Of a stretch of 64,000 nucleotides of DNA, positions 17,412 to 26,728 are shown piece after piece. Made by a program: the position numbers and the translations under genes. The notes under the pieces are model-generated. The model worked only from the letters and a program-made list of their open reading frames with translations. It had not been told where the DNA came from and did no database searches. Numbering within the stretch: position 1 is the stretch's first letter; the number at the start of each line of letters is the position of its first letter. Where the stretch lies: contig NZ_CP017696.1 of NCBI RefSeq assembly GCF_002715865.1, forward strand, positions 620,001-684,000. Direction: 5' to 3'. This DNA is from Bifidobacterium asteroides DSM 20089 (GTDB lineage Bacteria > Actinomycetota > Actinomycetes > Actinomycetales > Bifidobacteriaceae).

Positions 17412-18566
17412 ATGGCACGTCAGAGCAACAGTGGCAAGGCGAAGAAGGAAGAGGAGGGCGGGATCGATCCCCGTCGCCAGGCAGCCTTGAACACGGCCCT
17501 CGCGCAGGTGGAGAAGAGCTTCGGCAAGGGTTCGGCCATGCGCCTGGGCGACAAGCCTGCCCAGGATGTGGAGGTCATTCCCACCGGGTCCCTGGCCTTG
17601 GATATGGCCCTGGGCATCGGTGGACTGCCCCGCGGCCGCATCGTTGAGATCTACGGTCCTGAATCCTCGGGTAAGACCACCCTGGCCCTGCACGCGGTGG
17701 CCAATGCACAGGCCGGCGGTGGAGTGGCTGCCTTCATCGATGCCGAGCATGCTCTGGATCCTGAGTATGCCAAGAAGCTGGGCGTTGACACGGACTCCCT
17801 GATTGTCTCCCAGCCGGACAACGGCGAGCAGGCGCTGGAGATTGCCGACATGCTCATCCGGTCGGGCGCCCTGGATGTCATCGTCATTGACTCGGTGGCC
17901 GCCCTGGTGCCCAAGGCAGAGATCGAGGGCGACATGGGCGACAGCCACGTGGGCCTGCAGGCCCGTCTGATGAGCCAGGCCCTGCGCAAGATGACCGGTG
18001 CCTTGTCCCAGGCCAACACCACGGCCATCTTCATCAACCAGCTCAGGGAGAAGATCGGTGTCTTCTTCGGCAGCCCGGAGACCACCACCGGCGGCAAAGC
18101 CCTGAAGTTCTATGCCTCGGTCCGTTTGGACATCCGCCGCATCCAGACCCTGAAGAACGGCGACGAGGCGGTGGGCAACCGCACCAAGGTCAAGGTGGTC
18201 AAGAACAAGATGGCCCCGCCTTTCAAGGTGGCCGAATTCGACATCCTCTATGGAGAGGGCATCTCCAAGGAGGGTTCGGTTCTGGACATGGCCCTGCAGA
18301 CCAACATCGTCAAGAAGTCGGGCTCCTGGTTCACCTACGAGGGCGATCAACTGGGTCAGGGCAGGGAGAACGTCCGTCAGTTCCTCAAGGACAACCCCGG
18401 CCTGACCAAGGAGATCGAGGATAAGGTCAAGGTTGCCTTCGGCCTTATTCCCGCCCCCTCCGAGGACGACAAGGCCGATCAGACTGATGCTGACCAAGAC
18501 AGCAAGGAAGACGACTCGGCTCCCGTCGACATCAACAGCACTGTGCCCACGGCCCAGGCTGCATGA
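17412..18566 (+). CDS. recA: Recombinase RecA
   Basis: 384 residues. Forms the nucleoprotein filament for homologous recombination and triggers LexA self-cleavage. Key parts: Walker [10 protein letters not shown], Walker [11 protein letters not shown], the L1/L2 DNA-binding loops ([35 protein letters not shown]) and an acidic C-terminal tail. ATG at 17412 follows AAGGAG; a start ten codons upstream is less likely. No intein is present. It is four bases from recX and preceded by a clear LexA box. Confidence 0.98.
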   Translation: MARQSNSGKAKKEEEGGIDPRRQAALNTALAQVEKSFGKGSAMRLGDKPAQDVEVIPTGSLALDMALGIGGLPRGRIVEIYGPESSGKTTLALHAVANAQAGGGVAAFIDAEHALDPEYAKKLGVDTDSLIVSQPDNGEQALEIADMLIRSGALDVIVIDSVAALVPKAEIEGDMGDSHVGLQARLMSQALRKMTGALSQANTTAIFINQLREKIGVFFGSPETTTGGKALKFYASVRLDIRRIQTLKNGDEAVGNRTKVKVVKNKMAPPFKVAEFDILYGEGISKEGSVLDMALQTNIVKKSGSWFTYEGDQLGQGRENVRQFLKDNPGLTKEIEDKVKVAFGLIPAPSEDDKADQTDADQDSKEDDSAPVDINSTVPTAQAA

Positions 18567-18570
18567 CCCG

Positions 18571-19575
18571 ATGATCTCGGCCGAGGACTTCCTCAAGGAA
18601 AATCCTGTCCGACTGGCGCAGACCGAGGATTCTGCCGACTCCAGCATAGAGTCGGGGGATTCTCGGTCGGGTCGGTCACAGGCAGAATCTGCTGGTTCGG
18701 TTGGTCCAGCAGGTTCAGCAGGTATGACAGGTATTGGAACGGTCCTAGATTCCGCTACTGATTCAAGGTCTGCCTCATACTCCCCACACGCATCAAATTC
18801 CTTGCCCATCGCAGGTGCTGGTGATGCTTCTGTGCAGCCGGATGACAGCTACCGGGAAGACAGTCACCCAGTGCAGGTCGCTGCCCTGGGTCTGGGGCAT
18901 GGTGCCCAGTTCGGAGGCAGTCTGGATAATATTGACAGTGCGGCAAATGCTGATAGGGGTGATGAATTCCTGGCTAGCCGCCATTCCCGTGGTCCCCGTT
19001 CCGTCCGAGGTTCTGGTAGAAGGGCCCGCCGTAGTGGCCGTCGCCCCCGTGCTGGCGGCTTTGGTGGCGGTTCCGCGCCTGCAGCTCCGCGAGCGGATGC
19101 CGATGATTCGGATGCTTGCAGAGAGGCTGCCCTGACCCTGCTGGATGCAGCGGCCCGTTCGAGTGGGGCTCTGGCCCATCGCCTGGTCGACAAGGGGTTT
19201 GATGCGAACGTGGTCAATCAGGTGATTGATCGGCTGACCAGGCTGGGCCTGGTGGATGATCAGGCCTACGCACAGGATCTGCTGCGTTCCTGTCTGCATC
19301 GCACCATGGGGGAGCGGGGCGTACTCTCGGAGATGACCCGCAAGGGTCTGGATCCAGGGTTGGCTGCGCAGGTGGTGGCCCAGGCCTCTCGCGATGGGCT
19401 TTTTGTTGACTCCGCCTACGAGCTCGGTCGCAAGGTGGCCCGCAAGACAGCCGGACTTGAGCTTAAGGTGCGCAAACGGCGATTCTGGAGTGCTGGATCC
19501 CGCAAGGGCCATAGTCCCGGCCTCCTCAACCAGGTGGCAGCAGACCTTTTCGTCCCTGATGACCCTCTCGAATGA
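18571..19575 (+). CDS. recX: Regulatory protein RecX with long N-terminal extension
   Basis: 334 residues. RecX caps or inhibits RecA filaments. The RecX fold lies only in the last ~150 residues: REAALTLLDAAARSSGALAHRLVDKGFD, VIDRLTRLGLVDDQAYAQDLLRS, GLDPGLAAQVVAQA and a basic end. The first ~170 residues are low-complexity (Ser/Asp/Gly-rich, then Arg/Gly-rich) and have no counterpart in ordinary RecX (about 150-200 residues). The gene starts four bases after the recA stop, so the two are co-transcribed. Confidence 0.88.
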   Translation: MISAEDFLKENPVRLAQTEDSADSSIESGDSRSGRSQAESAGSVGPAGSAGMTGIGTVLDSATDSRSASYSPHASNSLPIAGAGDASVQPDDSYREDSHPVQVAALGLGHGAQFGGSLDNIDSAANADRGDEFLASRHSRGPRSVRGSGRRARRSGRRPRAGGFGGGSAPAAPRADADDSDACREAALTLLDAAARSSGALAHRLVDKGFDANVVNQVIDRLTRLGLVDDQAYAQDLLRSCLHRTMGERGVLSEMTRKGLDPGLAAQVVAQASRDGLFVDSAYELGRKVARKTAGLELKVRKRRFWSAGSRKGHSPGLLNQVAADLFVPDDPLE

Positions 19576-19612
19576 GCTGATTGCTGACAAGGCATCACAC
19601 AGTAAAAGATAA

Positions 19613-19990
19613 GATGAGACCTCTCATATACCCCGGGTTCTGTCATCGACCGGATAAAATCCGGACGACGGATGGCCATCCATCTCGACCTGACGTTGCC
19701 GCCAGGCTCTAGCGGCCTACCCGAAGGCGGGACGAGCAGCCCCTGAATGCCTTCTGCTTGGCCTTGCTCCCGATGAGGCTTGCCATGCGGTCGGCGTTAC
19801 CGTCGACCCGGTGGTCTCTTACACCGCCGTTTCACCCTTGCCCGCCTTTACCAGGCGAGCGGTCTGTTCTCTGTTGCGCTATCTCTCAGGTCGCCCTGGG
19901 CGGACGTTATCCGCCATCGTGCTCTGTGGAGCCCGGAAGTTCCTCAGCCCTTCCCAGGAGGAGGGGCCGCGGCCATCCGAGAGGTCTCGG
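19613..19990 (-). ncRNA. rnpB: RNase P RNA (class A)
   Basis: On the minus strand the conserved core elements appear in order: GAGGAACTTCCGGGCTCC, GATGGCGGATAACGTCC, GGTGAAACGGCGGTGTAAGA, GGAGCAAGGCCAAGCAGAAGG, GGCTGCTCGTCCC and GACAGAACCCGGGGTATA. These are class-A RNase P RNA signatures (tRNA 5' maturation). GAGACCTCTC at the 5' end (19988-19979) pairs with GAGAGGTCTC at the 3' end (19625-19616), forming helix P1. Downstream CTTATCTTTT provides a T-rich end. The ends are estimated to within a few bases. Confidence 0.95.
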
Positions 19991-19996
19991 GGATAC

Positions 19997-20002
19997 AGCA
20001 TA
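19997..20002 (-). promoter_or_regulatory. Probable -10 of rnpB
   Basis: TATGCT on the minus strand, seven bases before the inferred RNA 5' end. The -35 is weak. Confidence 0.5.
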
Positions 20003-20093
20003 GCGGAACTGAAAGACCGGAACCGCGGTTATGCTCCCGCTCCGGCCTCAAGCTCAATCAGTGAGTCAGCCCTGCTCTTCGGATACAATCGAA

Positions 20094-20099
20094 AGCACA
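20094..20099 (+). promoter_or_regulatory. Probable -10 of hpf
   Basis: TACAAT 67 bases before the hpf ATG, divergent from rnpB. No strong -35. Confidence 0.4.
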
Positions 20100-20165
20100 G
20101 TCGATGGTGACCAAGTCCGCCATCGCACCAGCGGTTTGTCCGCTCACAAGTGCAAGGAGATTCCC

Positions 20166-20840
20166 ATGGAGATCGTCATTACCGGTCGACATACCCAAAT
20201 CAAGCAGCGGTTCCGCGATGTCGTGGACAGCAAGATGAACAGGGTGACGGCCATCGCCCCCGATGCACAGCGCATCCAGGTCGTTCTGACACATGAAGGC
20301 AATCCCCGCCAGGCTGACAGCGCCAAGAGGGTGGAGCTCACTGTCCAGGCCGGCAAGACCGTGATTCGCGCCGAGGCCTCCAGCGCTGACGAGTTCAGCG
20401 CGCTGGACATGGCCTTGGACAAGCTGACCCAGCGTCTGCGCCGGGTCCGCGACCGCCGCAAGGACCATCGCCGCGGACTGGAGCATCCGCCACTGCCCGC
20501 CGATCTGCCCGTGGATGACCAGGCAGGTGATGAGGGCAATCAGGGCCAGGAGTCCAACCCAGACAACAGCGCCCAGAGCGCCGTGGCCTCGGACCTGGCA
20601 CCGGGTCAGTCGGTCGAGGTGCAGGTGGGGGACACTCCCATCGTCATTCGCCGCAAGCTGCACATCGCCGAGCCCATGAGCATCGACGAGGCCCTCTACG
20701 AGATGGAGCTGATCGGCCACGACTTCTTCCTCTTCGTCAACAAGGAGACCCGGCGGCCGTCGGTGGTCTACCGTCGGCACGGTTGGAGCTACGGTGTCTT
20801 CGAAATCGATACGCCTGAGCATGTAGGCCAGAAGAAGTAA
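20166..20840 (+). CDS. hpf: Ribosome hibernation promoting factor, long form
   Basis: 224 residues. The N-terminal S30Ae/YfiA domain (about 1-105: MEIVITGRHTQIKQRFRDVVDSKM, VELTVQAGKTVIRAEA, SALDMALDKLTQRLRRVRDRRKDHR) is joined by an acidic Gln/Asn/Asp linker to the C-terminal dimerisation domain (about 160-224: IVIRRKLHIAEPMSIDEALYEMELIGHDFFLFVN, SVVYRRHGWSYGVFEI). Long HPF dimerises 70S ribosomes to 100S in stationary phase. AAGGAG seven bases before the ATG sets the start. Followed by a terminator at 20866-20916. Confidence 0.95.
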   Translation: MEIVITGRHTQIKQRFRDVVDSKMNRVTAIAPDAQRIQVVLTHEGNPRQADSAKRVELTVQAGKTVIRAEASSADEFSALDMALDKLTQRLRRVRDRRKDHRRGLEHPPLPADLPVDDQAGDEGNQGQESNPDNSAQSAVASDLAPGQSVEVQVGDTPIVIRRKLHIAEPMSIDEALYEMELIGHDFFLFVNKETRRPSVVYRRHGWSYGVFEIDTPEHVGQKK

Positions 20841-20865
20841 GAGCAAAACGGAAATTGAACAGTGG

Positions 20866-20916
20866 GGCGATTCCCCGGCGGCAGGTTGGCTAGACCTCCG
20901 GAGGATCGCCTTTCTT
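20866..20916 (+). terminator. Rho-independent terminator after hpf
   Basis: GGCGATTCCCCGG (20866-20878) pairs with CCGGAGGATCGCC (20898-20910) with one or two imperfect positions; TTTCTT follows. Confidence 0.75.
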
Positions 20917-21066
20917 CAATGCCCGGTCCGGTTGCCAAGGTCGCAGCCGGGTTTGCGTAACCATAGGTTCCGAGAAAATCGGTGCATTCGCGTAAGATAA
21001 TCAGGGTCTGGGCCTACGTCAGCTGAGGGCGTGCGAAGGCCATAAAAGAACGGTAGGGAGCGCAAC

Positions 21067-23994
21067 GTGGTAGCAGTCTTGGACAAGGTCCTCCGTATGG
21101 GCGAGGGTCGTCAGATTCGCAAGCTTCAGGGGGTGGCCAAGGCGACCAACGCCTTCGAGGATCAGATCTCGGCCATGAGTGACGAGGAGCTCAAGGCGCA
21201 GACGCCTAAGTTCAAGCAGCGACTGGAGAACGGCGAATCCCTCGATTCCCTGATGCCCGAAGCCTTCGCCACGGTTCGCGAGGTTTCCAAGCGCACACTG
21301 GGCCAACGGCATTTCGACGTCCAGCTGATGGGCGGAGCGGCCCTGCACTGGGGCAACATCGCAGAGATGAAGACCGGCGAGGGCAAGACCCTGGTGGCCA
21401 CCCTGCCCAGCTATCTGAATGCCCTGGAGGGCAAGGGCGTGCACGTGGTCACGGTCAACGATTACCTGGCCTCCTACCAGAGCGAGCTCATGGGGCGCAT
21501 CTTCCGTTTCCTGGGTATGAGCGTGGGCTGCATCATCACCGACCAGCGTCCCGCCGAGCGCCGGAAGCAGTATCAGGCGGACATCACCTATGGTACCAAC
21601 AATGAATTCGGCTTCGACTACCTGCGCGACAACATGGCCTGGAACAAGGACGAGCTGGTTCAGCGTGGTCACCATTTCGCCATCGTGGACGAGGTGGACT
21701 CCATCCTGATCGACGAGGCGCGAACTCCTCTGATCATCTCGGGACCTGCCGAGGGCGATGTGACCCGATGGTACCGGCAGTTCGCCAAGCTGGTTCCCAA
21801 GCTCACCAGGGATGAGGACTACGAGGTCGACGAGAAGAAGAAGGTCGTCGGCATCCTGGATCCCGGCATCACCAAGGTGGAGGACTACCTGGGCATCGAC
21901 AACCTCTACGAGCCCACCAACACCGCCCTGATCGGGTACCTGAACAATGCCATCAAGGCCAAGGAGCTCTTCCTGCGTGACCGCGACTACGTGGTCCAGA
22001 ACGGCGAGGTCCTGATTGTGGACGAGCACACCGGCCGTCTGCTCAAGGGCCGCCGTTACAACGAGGGCCTCCACCAGGCCATCGAGGCCAAGGAGGGCGT
22101 GGAGGTCAAGGCCGAGAACCAGACCTTCGCCACCATCACCCTGCAGAACTACTTCCGCATGTACGACAAGCTGGCGGGCATGACCGGAACGGCCGAAACC
22201 GAGGCCGCCGAGTTCATGAACACCTACAAGCTGGGCGTGCTGCCCATCCCCACCAACAAGCCCATGATCCGCAAGGACCAGCCGGACCTGATCTACCGCA
22301 CCAAGAAGGAGAAGCTGACCGCCATCGTCCGCGATGTGGCCAAGCGGCATGCCAAGGGCCAGCCCATCCTGCTGGGCACCGCCTCTGTGGAATCCTCCGA
22401 GGTGGTCTCCTCCCTGCTGGACGTGGCCGGCATCGACCACCAGGTCCTCAACGCAAAGCAGCATGCGCGCGAGGCTGCGGTCGTGGCCGTGGCAGGGCGC
22501 AAGGGGGCTGTGACCGTGGCCACCAACATGGCAGGGCGTGGCACCGACATCATGCTGGGCGGAAACGTGGAGTTCCTTGCCGATCAGAAGCTCAAGGAGC
22601 AGGGCTTCTCCTCCGACGACACTCCGGAGGAGTATGAGAGGCGCTGGCCCAAGATGCTGGACTCCGTCAAGGAGCAGGTCAAGGACGAGCATGAGGAGGT
22701 CGTCAAGCTGGGTGGCCTCTATGTGCTGGGAACCGAGCGGCACGAGTCCCGCCGTATCGACAACCAGCTGCGCGGCCGTTCGGGCCGTCAGGGCGATCCC
22801 GGCGAGTCCAGGTTCTACCTGAGCCTGGAAGACGACCTGATGCGCCTGTTCAACTCTCAGTTGGTGGCTCGGATGATGTCCTCCAAGAGCATGCCGGAGG
22901 GGGAGCCCATCGAGTCCAAGACCGTCACCAAGGGCGTGCGCAGCGCACAGAAGTCCGTCGAATCCCGCAACTACGAGATCCGCAAGAACGTGTTGAAGTA
23001 CGACGACGTGATGAACAAGCAGCGTCAGGTCATCTATGGCGAGCGTCAGGCGGTGCTCAAGGGCGAGGATATCCACAAGGACATCCTTCGCTTCATCAGC
23101 GAGACCATCACCTCATACATCCGGGGTGCGCAAAAGGGCTCGGACAAGCCCGAGGACTGGGATGCCGACGAACTCTGGAAGGCGCTGGCCTCCGTCTACC
23201 CGGTCAGCCTTGACCAGGATGAGACCATGGACTCCCTGGAGGGCCTGAAAGGCGACAAGGCCGTCAAGGCCCTGGCGGACAAGCTGGTGGAGGATGCCGA
23301 TTCCATCTACCAGGAGCGTGAGGATGAGCTGGGCGAGAAGGGCTCCAGGCAGCTGGAGCGCCAGGTGGTCCTCTCCGTCCTGGATAGCAAGTGGCGTGAG
23401 CACCTCTACGAGATGGACTACCTGAAGGACGGCATCGGGCTGCGCGGCATGGGCCAGCGTGACCCCCTGGTCGAGTACCAGCGCGAGGGCTACCAGATGT
23501 ACAACTCCATGATCGACGCCATCAAGGAGCAGACCGTGCAGCTTCTCTTCAACGTGGACCTCAAGCAGATCGCGGCCAGCCAGGAGAACGAGCGGCGGGC
23601 CCGCGAGGAGCGCAAGGAGAACGAGGAGGGCCAGTCCGAGCCGGTCAGCTACCAGGCGCCTGAAGAGCCTGATGCAGAGGACGAGACCACCGACATCGAT
23701 GAGACGGCCGAGGAGCATGATGAGGGTGCCCCGGCTGGCAGCATACAGGAGGATTCTGAGGAGGAGGATGCCTCTGAGGATGCCGCTGACGATAGCGCTC
23801 CGGCTCCGGTCGGACCCGCGCCTATCAGCCATGCCGAGGGCAAGGTTCCTGCCAGCAAGAGGCCCAAGGCCGTAGAGGATCACTCGCCCTGGGCCGATGG
23901 TCGTACCTTCCCGGGTACGCCCCGCAACGCCCCCTGCCCCTGCGGTTCCGGACGCAAGTACAAGATGTGCCACGGCCAGAACGAGAAAAAATGA
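21067..23994 (+). CDS. secA: Preprotein translocase ATPase SecA
   Basis: 975 residues. Motor of the Sec export pathway. NBD1 has Walker A MKTGEGKT near residue 101 and Walker [20 protein letters not shown]. The preprotein cross-linking domain, NBD2 ([42 protein letters not shown]) and the helical scaffold follow. A ~90-residue acidic linker (about 850-945) leads to the SEC-C zinc motif [14 protein letters not shown] at the very end, which binds SecB or ribosomes. The start is GTG 21067 with AGGGAG eight bases before. This is the housekeeping SecA1 type; no second SecA is seen. Confidence 0.98.
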   Translation: MVAVLDKVLRMGEGRQIRKLQGVAKATNAFEDQISAMSDEELKAQTPKFKQRLENGESLDSLMPEAFATVREVSKRTLGQRHFDVQLMGGAALHWGNIAEMKTGEGKTLVATLPSYLNALEGKGVHVVTVNDYLASYQSELMGRIFRFLGMSVGCIITDQRPAERRKQYQADITYGTNNEFGFDYLRDNMAWNKDELVQRGHHFAIVDEVDSILIDEARTPLIISGPAEGDVTRWYRQFAKLVPKLTRDEDYEVDEKKKVVGILDPGITKVEDYLGIDNLYEPTNTALIGYLNNAIKAKELFLRDRDYVVQNGEVLIVDEHTGRLLKGRRYNEGLHQAIEAKEGVEVKAENQTFATITLQNYFRMYDKLAGMTGTAETEAAEFMNTYKLGVLPIPTNKPMIRKDQPDLIYRTKKEKLTAIVRDVAKRHAKGQPILLGTASVESSEVVSSLLDVAGIDHQVLNAKQHAREAAVVAVAGRKGAVTVATNMAGRGTDIMLGGNVEFLADQKLKEQGFSSDDTPEEYERRWPKMLDSVKEQVKDEHEEVVKLGGLYVLGTERHESRRIDNQLRGRSGRQGDPGESRFYLSLEDDLMRLFNSQLVARMMSSKSMPEGEPIESKTVTKGVRSAQKSVESRNYEIRKNVLKYDDVMNKQRQVIYGERQAVLKGEDIHKDILRFISETITSYIRGAQKGSDKPEDWDADELWKALASVYPVSLDQDETMDSLEGLKGDKAVKALADKLVEDADSIYQEREDELGEKGSRQLERQVVLSVLDSKWREHLYEMDYLKDGIGLRGMGQRDPLVEYQREGYQMYNSMIDAIKEQTVQLLFNVDLKQIAASQENERRAREERKENEEGQSEPVSYQAPEEPDAEDETTDIDETAEEHDEGAPAGSIQEDSEEEDASEDAADDSAPAPVGPAPISHAEGKVPASKRPKAVEDHSPWADGRTFPGTPRNAPCPCGSGRKYKMCHGQNEKK

Positions 23995-24047
23995 CAGGTA
24001 TTCGTAATCTCCGGCGGTCTGCCTAGGCAAGGTTGCTGATTTGATTG

Positions 24048-24079
24048 ACGGTCATCGCTCACAAGGGCGGTGGCCGTTT
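24048..24079 (+). terminator. Terminator after secA
   Basis: ACGGTCATCGC (24048-24058) pairs with GCGGTGGCCGT (24067-24077) over 11 bp allowing two G-U pairs, followed by TT and an AT-rich stretch. Confidence 0.65.
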
Positions 24080-24080
24080 C

Positions 24081-24133
24081 CATATATTGGATCCCCATCT
24101 TTCATATATTGGTAGCAAAGTGACCAAAATATG
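24081..24133 (+). promoter_or_regulatory. Repeated CATATATTGG sites upstream of trpD
   Basis: CATATATTGG occurs at 24081-24090 and 24103-24112 (22-base period, two helical turns). A near-inverse CCAAAATATG lies at 24124-24133. The phasing suggests an operator array for an unknown regulator controlling trpD. Confidence 0.45.
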
Positions 24134-24181
24134 GGATTGCCTTGTGTGGGGAGGGGCGGGGCAGTAAACCTAGAGCAAACA

Positions 24182-24208
24182 GCGGGGCATCCGGCCCCGC
24201 TTCTTCAA
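24182..24208 (+). terminator. Leader hairpin just upstream of the trpD ribosome binding site
   Basis: GCGGGGC-ATCCG-GCCCCGC followed by TTCTTC, ending about 15 bases before the trpD ATG. It has the shape of a leader terminator or attenuator. No leader peptide with repeated Trp codons was found. Confidence 0.5.
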
Positions 24209-24223
24209 AGGAAAAGAGTCATC

Positions 24224-25324
24224 ATGCGGCCACTTAGCTGGAAATCCGTCCTGAACTCCTTGGTGTCCGGTCGACACCTGAGCGCGGATGAGGCCGAGTG
24301 GTGCATGAACGATCTGATGGACGGAAATGCCGACCCGGTGCAGGTGGGCGCCGCCCTGTCCATGCAGTCCACTCTGGGACTGACCAGCCCGGAGGTCGAA
24401 GGGGCTGCCAAGGCCATGGTGGGCCATGCGGTGCCCCTCAAGGTCAGGGGTGACGTGACCGACATCGTCGGCACCGGTGGTGACGGAGCAGCGACAGTCA
24501 ACCTGTCGACCATGGGCGCCATCGTGGCTGCCGCAGCAGGGGTCAGAATCGTCAAGCACGGCAACAGGGCCGCATCCAGCAAGAGCGGCACCGCCGACTG
24601 TCTGGAACAGCTGGGTCTGCCCCTGGATCTGCCGCCCAAGGAGGTGGCTGCCATGGCTGACCGTTACGGCATCACCTTCGTCTTTGCCAAGACCTTCCAC
24701 CCTGCCATGCGTTTTGCAGGTCCTGTCCGCTCGTCGTTGGGAATCCCCACCGTCTTCAACCTTCTTGGGCCGCTGACCAACCCGGTTAAACCGCACAATG
24801 TGGCCATCGGATGCGCCCAGCGCCAACTGAGCCCCATGATGGCCAAGGTCTATGCCTCACGCGGCCAGGAGGGCATGGTCTACACCTCGGTTGAAGGTCT
24901 TGACGAGATGGCTCCGACCGGCCCTGTCTCCATCTGGGAGATTCACCAGGGCCAAGTGGAGGAACGGTCCTTCGATCCGACTCGCGAGTTGGGCATCGAT
25001 CCGGTGGATTTGAATGACCTGCGTGGCGGCGATCCTGCCTTCAACGCCAGCGTTGTCAGGGACTTCCTGGCTGGAAAGTCGGTTCCTTCGCGTTCCACGG
25101 CCCTGCTCAACGCAGCGTCGGCCATTGTGGCTGACGGCACGCAGATTGATGCCGGCCCCGAGGACGATCTGAGCGTCCGGTTTGCACAGGCCTACCAACT
25201 GGCTACCCAGGTTGTGGACCAGGGCAGGGCCGCCGACCTGCTGGCGGCATGGATTCACGGAGCCCAGCAAGCACAGATCCGCTGCCGGCAAGAGGAACAG
25301 ACACGCCATCCGGTCTTGGTCTAG
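24224..25324 (+). CDS. trpD: Anthranilate phosphoribosyltransferase
   Basis: 366 residues. Second step of tryptophan synthesis: anthranilate + PRPP to N-(5-phosphoribosyl)anthranilate. Visible blocks: VGTGGDGAATVNLST (PRPP loop), VKHGNRAASSKSGTADCLEQLG, FVFAKTFHPAMRFAGPVRSSLGIPTVFNLLGPLTNP (anthranilate site) and GLDEMAPTGP. ATG at 24224 follows AAAGGA; longer frames start inside the leader hairpin. The gene stands alone between secA and a convergent membrane-protein gene; no other trp gene is in the window. It ends at a strong terminator. Confidence 0.95.
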   Translation: MRPLSWKSVLNSLVSGRHLSADEAEWCMNDLMDGNADPVQVGAALSMQSTLGLTSPEVEGAAKAMVGHAVPLKVRGDVTDIVGTGGDGAATVNLSTMGAIVAAAAGVRIVKHGNRAASSKSGTADCLEQLGLPLDLPPKEVAAMADRYGITFVFAKTFHPAMRFAGPVRSSLGIPTVFNLLGPLTNPVKPHNVAIGCAQRQLSPMMAKVYASRGQEGMVYTSVEGLDEMAPTGPVSIWEIHQGQVEERSFDPTRELGIDPVDLNDLRGGDPAFNASVVRDFLAGKSVPSRSTALLNAASAIVADGTQIDAGPEDDLSVRFAQAYQLATQVVDQGRAADLLAAWIHGAQQAQIRCRQEEQTRHPVLV

Positions 25325-25345
25325 GTTCGCGGCTGTCAAGCCTGT

Positions 25346-25392
25346 TCAGGCCCCGCTGGCTGATATTCCTGCCAACGGGGCCTGACTATTTT
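25346..25392 (+). terminator. Strong terminator after trpD
   Basis: Perfect 10-bp stem TCAGGCCCCG (25346-25355) / CGGGGCCTGA (25376-25385) with tail CTATTTT. Confidence 0.85.
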
Positions 25393-25420
25393 GACGGTTC
25401 ACTTCTTGCGGCTCTCGACA

Positions 25421-25966
25421 TTATCGCCGGTAGTGCCGTTCGTCGTCATCGAAGAGCCCGCTTGAATCATCGCGGAAGTTCTTCCTGTCGATGATCAGTC
25501 CCGCAATGCCTATCAGCAGGAGCAGACCCGCCAGCAGGCCGGTCAGGCCGGACCAGCGGGGGATGAACATGGTCAGGAAGAAGCAGACCAGGCCCAGCAC
25601 CGTCATGATCATGAAGGCCATCCGCCTTCTGCCCAGGTCGCTCAGGTCGGGGTTGGGCGGCACAAAATTCGACGACTGGTCCATGACCTCGTCAGTGTCC
25701 AGCCAGCTTCTGCCCTGGAAATCTCGCGGTCCGGAACCGCCGACGAAGGCATCTCGCTTCAAGTCCTCGGCCTTCAGCGCCGCCTTCTTCTCGGACTTTC
25801 GAGCCTTCTTTTCGAATTCCCTGGCCGTCCTGGACGATTCCAGGGAATCCAGCTCGTCAGCGTGCGAATTCAGGAAGTCCGCCCACTGCTCGTCCCCCTG
25901 TGAGGACCCGGTTCCCGCCTCGCTGTTATACTGATTCCCGGCGTCGTTATCCTTGTGCTCGGTCAT
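25421..25966 (-). CDS. Small two-helix membrane protein, function unknown
   Basis: 181 residues. The N-terminal ~110 residues are hydrophilic, including a Lys/Glu-rich helix (FEKKARKSEKKAALKAEDLKR) with coiled-coil character. Two adjacent transmembrane helices follow (about 120-140, MAFMIMTVLGLVCFFLTMFI, and 145-165, LTGLLAGLLLLIGIAGLII). The tail is short, acidic then basic. The arrangement is common in uncharacterised actinobacterial envelope proteins; I do not recognise a named family with certainty. The start is ATG 25966 with TACGAT six bases before (25973-25978), suggesting a leaderless mRNA. Divergent from plsC. Confidence 0.75.
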   Translation of the reverse strand: MTEHKDNDAGNQYNSEAGTGSSQGDEQWADFLNSHADELDSLESSRTAREFEKKARKSEKKAALKAEDLKRDAFVGGSGPRDFQGRSWLDTDEVMDQSSNFVPPNPDLSDLGRRRMAFMIMTVLGLVCFFLTMFIPRWSGLTGLLAGLLLLIGIAGLIIDRKNFRDDSSGLFDDDERHYRR

Positions 25967-26014
25967 AGAACCATCGTAACCTCGGCCGAACGCATTCGCT
26001 ACCAAGGAGTCTCT

Positions 26015-26704
26015 GTGCTGTACTGGTTCTTCGTCAAACTGCTCGGTCCGTTGGCGCGTACCTGGTTCAAACCGACCGTAGAAGGTACGGGGAACATTCC
26101 CAAGCAAGGGGCTGCCATCATCGCCTCCAACCATTTGGCCGTCATCGACGATGCCCTCCTGCCCATCACCTGCCCCAGGATGATTCACTTCATGGGCAAG
26201 GCCGAGTACTTCAACGGCAAGGGAATAAAGGGCAAGTTCAAGAAATGGTGGTTCAGCTCAGTCGGAGTCTTCCCCGTCGACAGGTCGGGCGGTTCCAAGT
26301 CGTTGGGAGCCATGGAAACCGCGCGTTCCATCCTTGAGCACGGGCACATCTTCGGCATCCATCCGGAGGGCACGCGCAGTCCTGACGGCAGGCTCTACCG
26401 GGGACACACCGGGGCGGCGCGGCTGGCCTTCGAGACCGGAACGACAGTGGTGCCCACCGCCATCATCGGCACTCGGCAGCTTCAGGAGCCCGGCCATGTG
26501 CTTCCGCATAAGGGCAGGACCAAGGTCATCTTCGGCAAGCCCATCACCGTGCCCTACGTGCCGGTCAACAGCCTCACTCACGAAGAGATTCGCAACCTGA
26601 CCGACAGGATCATGCAGGAGATCCAGGAGATGAGCGGGCAGCGCTACGTGGACGTGTATGCCCAAGTCGTCAAAGCGCATGAGAGCAGGGAAGAACTGGA
26701 CTGA
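26015..26704 (+). CDS. plsC: 1-acyl-sn-glycerol-3-phosphate acyltransferase (PlsC-like)
   Basis: 229 residues, GTG start with AAGGAG five bases before it. Acylates lysophosphatidic acid to phosphatidic acid at the membrane face. The acyltransferase motifs are all present: NHLAVIDD (HX4D), FPVDRSGGSKS, HPEGTRSPDG and the VVPTAIIGT block. There is an N-terminal hydrophobic segment (VLYWFFVKLLGPL). Longer upstream frames overlap the divergent promoter. Convergent with pknB, only 24 bases apart. Confidence 0.92.
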   Translation: MLYWFFVKLLGPLARTWFKPTVEGTGNIPKQGAAIIASNHLAVIDDALLPITCPRMIHFMGKAEYFNGKGIKGKFKKWWFSSVGVFPVDRSGGSKSLGAMETARSILEHGHIFGIHPEGTRSPDGRLYRGHTGAARLAFETGTTVVPTAIIGTRQLQEPGHVLPHKGRTKVIFGKPITVPYVPVNSLTHEEIRNLTDRIMQEIQEMSGQRYVDVYAQVVKAHESREELD

Positions 26705-26728
26705 CGACTGGCTGCAGAGATAGGACAG

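Noticed and set aside
24131-24223. Tryptophan leader peptide upstream of trpD
   Set aside because: Short frames in the region contain at most one Trp codon and no start with a good binding site, so classic attenuation is not supported.
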